Assembly (NCBI GenBank): GCA_028565635.1
Contig: JAOXYB010104048.1
Span: 1 to 21,235, forward strand
From: Phoronis ovalis
Lineage: Eukaryota > Phoronida > Phoronidae
Reading direction: 5' to 3'
DNA: 21,235 bases
The notes under the pieces: model-generated
What the model was told of the DNA's origin: nothing
Database searches by the model: none
What the model saw: only the letters and a program-made list of their open reading frames with translations
Shown: positions 18,101-21,235 of the stretch, in pieces
Layout of the letters: the number at the start of each line of letters is the position of its first letter
Numbering within the stretch: the first letter of the stretch is position 1
Made by a program: the position numbers and the translations under genes

Positions 18101-20903
18101 GCTTGACTGTAGATATTCTAAAAAGGTTAGTTATGTTTGCCTCAGTAAAAGGACATAAAGACACCTTTTATGGAGCTATTTGTTGAAATATGGAAATGAT
18201 TATGAATACTATAATTATAATATTTGTGTTTTTTGCAGATTTTTCAAAACTTTATGAATAACCTGTGTTTTATTTTGCTATTGCAGACCAAGTCCTTTAT
18301 CACTTTTGCAAAATGAGGTGTTTGATGAGTTGAGGAGCAAACACATTCCATTTAGAAATGGGTATAGATTGTTTTCATCAGATCTTAGATGTCAAGATTT
18401 AGAAATAAATGAATATGAAGAAAACACTGAAGGTGAGTGTTTAAATATTATATTTATAAAGTACATTAAAACGCGAGTCAAGGCAAATAACATAACTCTT
18501 CGTTTGATAAGTGGTATCTATTCTTGCACAAAAGTACCAAATAATATGCACCAGATGTCTTAGCACTGATGAAAATGCTATAAATAGCTAAAGCTTCAAT
18601 TTCTTGTTAAACAGTTGATTAAAATACTGAAGGGATGTTTAAGGACATAAACATGAATTTGTTCATCTAGACAAGAAGTATATTTCATTAGCCAATTCTG
18701 GGAAAGAAATTGCAAAAGTCCGTTTTTATTTAGTGTTTTCAGTTAATGTTGTTCTGACACAGTCAAATTGTTTGAACTGTTCTGGAAAATATTTGTAGAT
18801 GTTGACCATTTAGCAGAAAGAAGCATGGATGAAGTGTTCTATCTCTGGCAGCTAGCTGGAGGGGATCTTGAAGGTGTACTTAAGAAAGCTGGTCTTGTTA
18901 AATCGAGACCCCCAATTAGTGTCCTTCCTGAGTAGGTGCTATTTTTAGTAGTTTTAATTAACTGTGTTGTAGTACAAATCTTACTGCATAGAAATATAAA
19001 ACTGATAATAAATTCATAATAGGTTTTAAGTGCAGTTTCCTAACTGAACTTATGTTTTGCTGCTTCATCTCTGACTTAAAAACATTGTGTGATGCATACA
19101 TTTAAGCTACGTTGTTGATGATGGTGAACCATTTGGACATGAGAGAGACCGTTCTGTGTTACTAAACACTACGGTTGTAACTCTTTCCATAGAGCAGCTG
19201 AGACAAAGACTGTCTGATATTGAAGAAACAGCATATTACCCATTATTGGAAGATGAGTAAGTTACACCATTGACATATTTGTAGTTTAGATACTTTTGTT
19301 TTTACTTGTATCCTAGAGCATTAGTAATAGTGCATATGTTGCATTGGTAAGCTTCTCAATTTCAGTTAGTAATAACATGTTCTTTCATGCAACCTTTGTG
19401 CATCAAACTGGTTAAGGTTTGCAACTAGGAACATGGCTTCAATTAGTTTCATGATAGGCTGGTGATTAATCTGGTTGTCATAAATAGAAAATAGGTGTAA
19501 TTATAACCATTGCGTTACACAATTTTCACAAACAGATTTAAAAAGTAGTGTAAAGATAGTTTCCAGTTTGAGTTGTGTGTAACTATTTGTTAAACAGGGA
19601 AAGTTTCAATATTTACAGATCTAATACACAAACTCTTCCTACATCACCAAGTTCAGCTGAATTGACAGAGACAGCAGGTTTACCATTAATCATCAGAGAA
19701 AAAGATGTAGAGTACCAGGTAGTTTTAGTTCAGTGTATAACTTTTTGGATCTGTACTATGCATACTTCACTTTTGATATGTTTTTACTCATGATTTATTT
19801 AATAATTTAATTTAATGAACTATGGAAATAAACTCAATTGCTTACAAATAAAACTTTCGATATCATCTCATCCTCATCTGTACTAGTGAGCTCTGGTGGA
19901 AACATTAATCTGTATGCCTTTCCTCTCAATAAAGTGATTGAAAGTGATAGAAAACAGTCATGTAACATAATGAAAGTAGTTGCAAACTTAAAGATTGTTT
20001 ATCCTTTTATATATTTTATAACTTTATTTATTGTCGTACAAGTTTGCCATTTTTAGGTTACTTCTAACTTAGATGATAGTTGATGATATTTTTTAACAGT
20101 ATAAACTGTTTCAATTTATTATTTATTTTTTTTGTGATATTCCAGTTTCACCGTATTATCCTCTATGAGAGATTACTTGAGGCTTATCCTTATAAAAGGC
20201 AACATATTTGGAAAGAAGCTAGAAGTGACATACCACCTCTCTTCAGAGCTCATGTCTGGGCAGCACTGCTGGAAATTGAAGTATCTGCATTGCGCATATT
20301 CAACCTTATATCACAAAATGCATGTTATGTTGGGGATACATTTCTGAATAAAATAGAACATTCAGTGACTTTCCATGCATAAACTGCAGTCTGGTAAAGT
20401 GCATGTGTATTGCAAAGATTTTTCTTGATCATAGTACAAAGCTCAAATATATCCATGTTATTAGCAGGGTAGATGTAGTGTTAGTACTAAAATTAAAGGC
20501 ATTTCATTTTAATGGCAAGATATACATTAACAGTGACAGATTTTAGGTTAGACTAGCTAGATCAGAAGATTTACTGTGAAGTATTTACTATGAATTGGTG
20601 ACCAAATACGAGCCCCAAACCATAAACAATAAAAAGATACATGCTTCTAAAACTACTTTTAGGGAGATATCTATGCTAAGTATGATTCTATAGACAAGGA
20701 GACACCAACTGTTACTGACAGGCAAATAGAAGTGGATATACCTCGCTGTCATCAGTACGATGCACTGTTATCATCACATGAAGCTCATAAAAAGTTTAAA
20801 CGTGTTTTAAAAGCGTGGGTAGTCGGTCACCCAGAGTATGTCTACTGGCAAGGATTAGATTCATTGTGTGCGCCATTCTTATATTTGAATTTCAACGATG
20901 AAG
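14913..20903 (+). CDS. TBCK: TBCK: TBC1-domain-containing pseudokinase (5' part, 13 coding exons)
   Basis: Coding exons: 14913-15111, 15428-15500, 15855-15969, 16212-16285, 16666-16807, about 17513-17663, 18064-18125, 18287-18432, 18799-18931, 19107-19256, 19598-19718, 20146-20280, 20663-20903. The product matches the TBCK family along its length, e.g. [50 protein letters not shown]-like [23 protein letters not shown]-like [13 protein letters not shown] and [18 protein letters not shown]. Residues 1 to about 270 are a protein-kinase fold lacking catalytic residues; about 455-579 begin the TBC Rab-GAP domain. TBCK is known to act in endolysosomal trafficking, mTOR signalling and the FERRY mRNA-transport complex. 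The rest of TBC and the rhodanese-like domain lie past the right edge. All joins are canonical and in phase except exon 5 to exon 6 (16807 to ~17513). Introns hold no other gene I can support. Confidence 0.95.
15428..15500 (+). CDS. TBCK: TBCK coding exon 2
   Basis: Acceptor TTCTGTTTCAG, donor AAAAT|GTAAAC. Completes a Glu codon, then reads [18 protein letters not shown] and leaves in phase 2 (73 nt). Matches the hinge region of the TBCK kinase-like domain (ERLVVVAEH in vertebrates). Confidence 0.85.
15855..15969 (+). CDS. TBCK: TBCK coding exon 3 (catalytic-loop region)
   Basis: Acceptor TTTCGTTGCAG, donor CTG|GTAAAG. Reads [18 protein letters not shown] and [17 protein letters not shown], 38 codons after one split base, leaving in phase 0. 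The catalytic-loop HRD motif is HRN here (about residues 116-118), so the catalytic Asp is absent; the loop Asn (about residue 123) is kept. Confidence 0.95.
16212..16285 (+). CDS. TBCK: TBCK coding exon 4 (DFG-equivalent region)
   Basis: Acceptor ATTTTTTACAG, donor ATAGG|GTCAGT (a weaker donor). Reads [17 protein letters not shown].. to FPI, 24 codons, leaving in phase 2. The metal-binding DFG motif is replaced by EFG (about residues 136-138), consistent with a pseudokinase. Confidence 0.9.
16666..16807 (+). CDS. TBCK: TBCK coding exon 5 (APE motif and helix F)
   Basis: Acceptor CTTCTTTTTCAG, donor ACG|GTATGT. Reads [13 protein letters not shown], then [16 protein letters not shown], 47 codons after a split Gly, leaving in phase 0. 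The APE and D-x-W-S-x-G motifs of the kinase C-lobe are intact. This exit phase does not fit the best acceptors of the next exon (see findings). Confidence 0.92.
16808..17512 (+). other. TBCK: TBCK intron containing a candidate microexon
   Basis: About 700 bp, AT-rich. A 32-nt segment (16927-16958), between an acceptor CTTGCTTTAG and a donor ATGG|GTAAAG, could repair the phase break between its flanking exons. A small hairpin (GAAATAAA / TTTATTTC) is at 17354-17372. Confidence 0.4.
17513..17663 (+). CDS. TBCK: TBCK coding exon 6 (5' boundary uncertain)
   Basis: The frame reads [16 protein letters not shown], then [18 protein letters not shown], to CAG|GTAAGA at 17663 (phase 0 exit). Upstream AG acceptors are at 17512 (needs phase 2) and 17517 (needs phase 1), while the preceding exon leaves in phase 0. 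The frame is closed by a TGA at 17493-17495, so the true start is between there and about 17518. It corresponds to the poorly conserved kinase C-lobe segment of TBCK. Confidence 0.8.
18064..18125 (+). CDS. TBCK: TBCK coding exon 7
   Basis: Acceptor TATGGTTTTAG, donor AAAAG|GTTAGT. Reads [18 protein letters not shown].., 20 codons, leaving in phase 2 with a split Arg. It matches the last helices of the kinase C-lobe (LPE..I..LL.KCL in the family). Confidence 0.9.
18287..18432 (+). CDS. TBCK: TBCK coding exon 8
   Basis: Acceptor TGCTATTGCAG, donor GAAG|GTGAGT. Completes the Arg of the RPSP motif, then reads [17 protein letters not shown] and [14 protein letters not shown], 48 codons, leaving in phase 1. 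It spans the end of the kinase-like domain (RP..L at its C-terminal helix) and the linker. Confidence 0.92.
18799..18931 (+). CDS. TBCK: TBCK coding exon 9
   Basis: Acceptor TATTTGTAG, donor GA|GTAGGT. Reads [18 protein letters not shown], then [10 protein letters not shown], 43 full codons between split codons at both ends. The segment LAERS..EV.YLW.LAGGDLE is a TBCK-specific signature between the kinase-like and TBC domains. Confidence 0.95.
19107..19256 (+). CDS. TBCK: TBCK coding exon 10
   Basis: Acceptor ATACATTTAAG, donor GA|GTAAGT. Reads [18 protein letters not shown], then [17 protein letters not shown] and YYPLLED, 49 codons, phase 2 in and phase 2 out. Matches the GRDRSSLL..TTVTLSL..LR region of vertebrate TBCK. 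Confidence 0.95.
19598..19718 (+). CDS. TBCK: TBCK coding exon 11
   Basis: Acceptor TTGTTAAACAG, donor CAG|GTAGTT. Reads [18 protein letters not shown], then [17 protein letters not shown], 40 codons after a split Glu, leaving in phase 0. The [12 protein letters not shown] segment just before the TBC domain is highly conserved in TBCK. Confidence 0.95.
20146..20280 (+). CDS. TBCK: TBCK coding exon 12 (start of TBC domain)
   Basis: Acceptor GATATTCCAG, donor GAA|GTATCT. Reads [18 protein letters not shown], then [18 protein letters not shown] and WAALLEIE, 45 codons, phase 0 both sides. [10 protein letters not shown] carries the first TBC signature (RxxxW). Confidence 0.95.
20663..20903 (+). 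CDS. TBCK: TBCK coding exon 13 (TBC catalytic motifs)
   Basis: Acceptor CTACTTTTAG, donor GAAG|GTTTGT (unusual T at +3). 80 codons, phase 0 in, phase 1 out. It carries IEVDIPR, which fits the IxxDxxR motif with its arginine finger, and YWQG, which fits the YxQ motif with its glutamine finger. Both Rab-GAP catalytic residues are therefore present, at about residues 527 and 562. The next exon is outside the window. Confidence 0.97.
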
Positions 20904-21099
20904 GTTTGTATGTGCTTACTTTATTTTTCACTTCAAATTTAAGGAAATAAAAACATGAAGATATACAAGTATATCTTCATTAATATCTATTTTATGTTTA
21001 AGGTTACTATCACTTATAAAAACATTTTTTATTCCAACATATTTATTAATGAGTACATGCACTGCATGAAGTAATGTCGACACTGTGTTGCAGCTTTTG
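20904..21099 (+). other. TBCK: TBCK intron, left part
   Basis: AT-rich intron sequence that includes the palindrome at 20954-20979. The intron continues into the dispersed repeat and past the window edge. Confidence 0.6.
20954..20979. repeat. Perfect palindrome with 12-bp arms
   Basis: ATGAAGATATAC is followed by AA and then its exact reverse complement GTATATCTTCAT. It lies in the TBCK intron 50 bases past the exon at 20903. Confidence 0.9.
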
Positions 21100-21235
21100 A
21101 TGCCCATCCACCATAGTGGAATGGGCATATTGTCGTAGTGTAAGCGTCGTTGTCGTTGTCGTTGTTGTCGTATGTAACACTTTCTTTGTCTCGCGATAAC
21201 AGCTTCAGTTTTTACCCGATCGGTTTCATATTCGG
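21100..21235. mobile_element. Start of a dispersed repeat, truncated by the window edge
   Basis: A hairpin (ATGCCCAT-CCAC at 21100-21111 pairing with GTGG-A-ATGGGCAT at 21116-21128) is followed by a GTCGTT-type tract and then a higher-GC stretch containing TCTCGCGATAAC. This layout resembles repeats I associate with lophotrochozoan genomes; that resemblance is from memory. No transposase or target-site duplication is visible because the element is cut. Confidence 0.4.
21146..21170 (+). repeat. GTCGTT-type simple repeat
   Basis: Imperfect tandem GTCGTT/GTT units immediately after the hairpin. Probably an internal part of the dispersed repeat rather than an independent microsatellite. Confidence 0.7.

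Noticed and set aside
1-21235. CRISPR arrays, prophage, operons, viral insertions
   Set aside because: No regularly spaced repeats, no bacterial gene signals and no recognisable viral or reverse-transcriptase reading frame; the gene structure is plainly animal.

Overview
The window is AT-rich animal genomic DNA with spliced genes. Short exons sit at GT..AG boundaries, introns are long and AT-rich, and AATAAA-type polyadenylation signals are present. Nothing looks prokaryotic: there are no operons, ribosome binding sites, CRISPR arrays or tRNA/rRNA genes that I can see. The protein sequences and the dispersed repeat at the right edge suggest a marine invertebrate, most likely a lophotrochozoan such as a mollusc. 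That placement is an inference.

Layout. (1) Bases 1-176 (+) carry the last 57 codons of an unidentified gene that begins outside the window. (2) Bases 330-13527 (-) carry a gene for a CAP-Gly domain protein. I assembled eight exons whose splice phases all agree, giving a 791-residue model: one microtubule-binding CAP-Gly domain followed by a long, probably disordered, Ser/Thr/Glu-rich tail. The first three coding pieces (a start codon at the very end of exon 1, a 43-nt exon and a 23-nt exon) are less certain than the rest. (3) Bases 13528-13938 form the space between two head-to-head genes and hold four CCAAT boxes and an ETS-like site, so this is a probable shared promoter. (4) Bases 14913-20903 (+) carry the 5' two thirds of TBCK (TBC1-domain-containing kinase): the pseudokinase domain, the linker and the first half of the TBC Rab-GAP domain. 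The rest of TBC and the C-terminal rhodanese-like domain lie beyond the right edge. (5) Bases 20904-21235 are TBCK intron sequence with a perfect 12-bp-arm palindrome and the start of a dispersed repeat.

How the genes relate. The CAP-Gly gene and TBCK are head to head and may share a promoter. The CAP-Gly gene and the left-edge gene are tail to tail, and their polyadenylation signals lie past one another, so their 3' ends probably overlap. No functional pathway joining the three products is shown by the sequence.

Most worth a second look: an unplaced, strongly coding-looking exon inside the CAP-Gly gene (8090-8174), a phase break between TBCK exons at 16807 and 17513, degenerate catalytic motifs in the TBCK kinase domain, and a related hairpin repeat at both window ends. 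I found no convincing new biological system; the window looks like two ordinary conserved eukaryotic genes plus an edge fragment.
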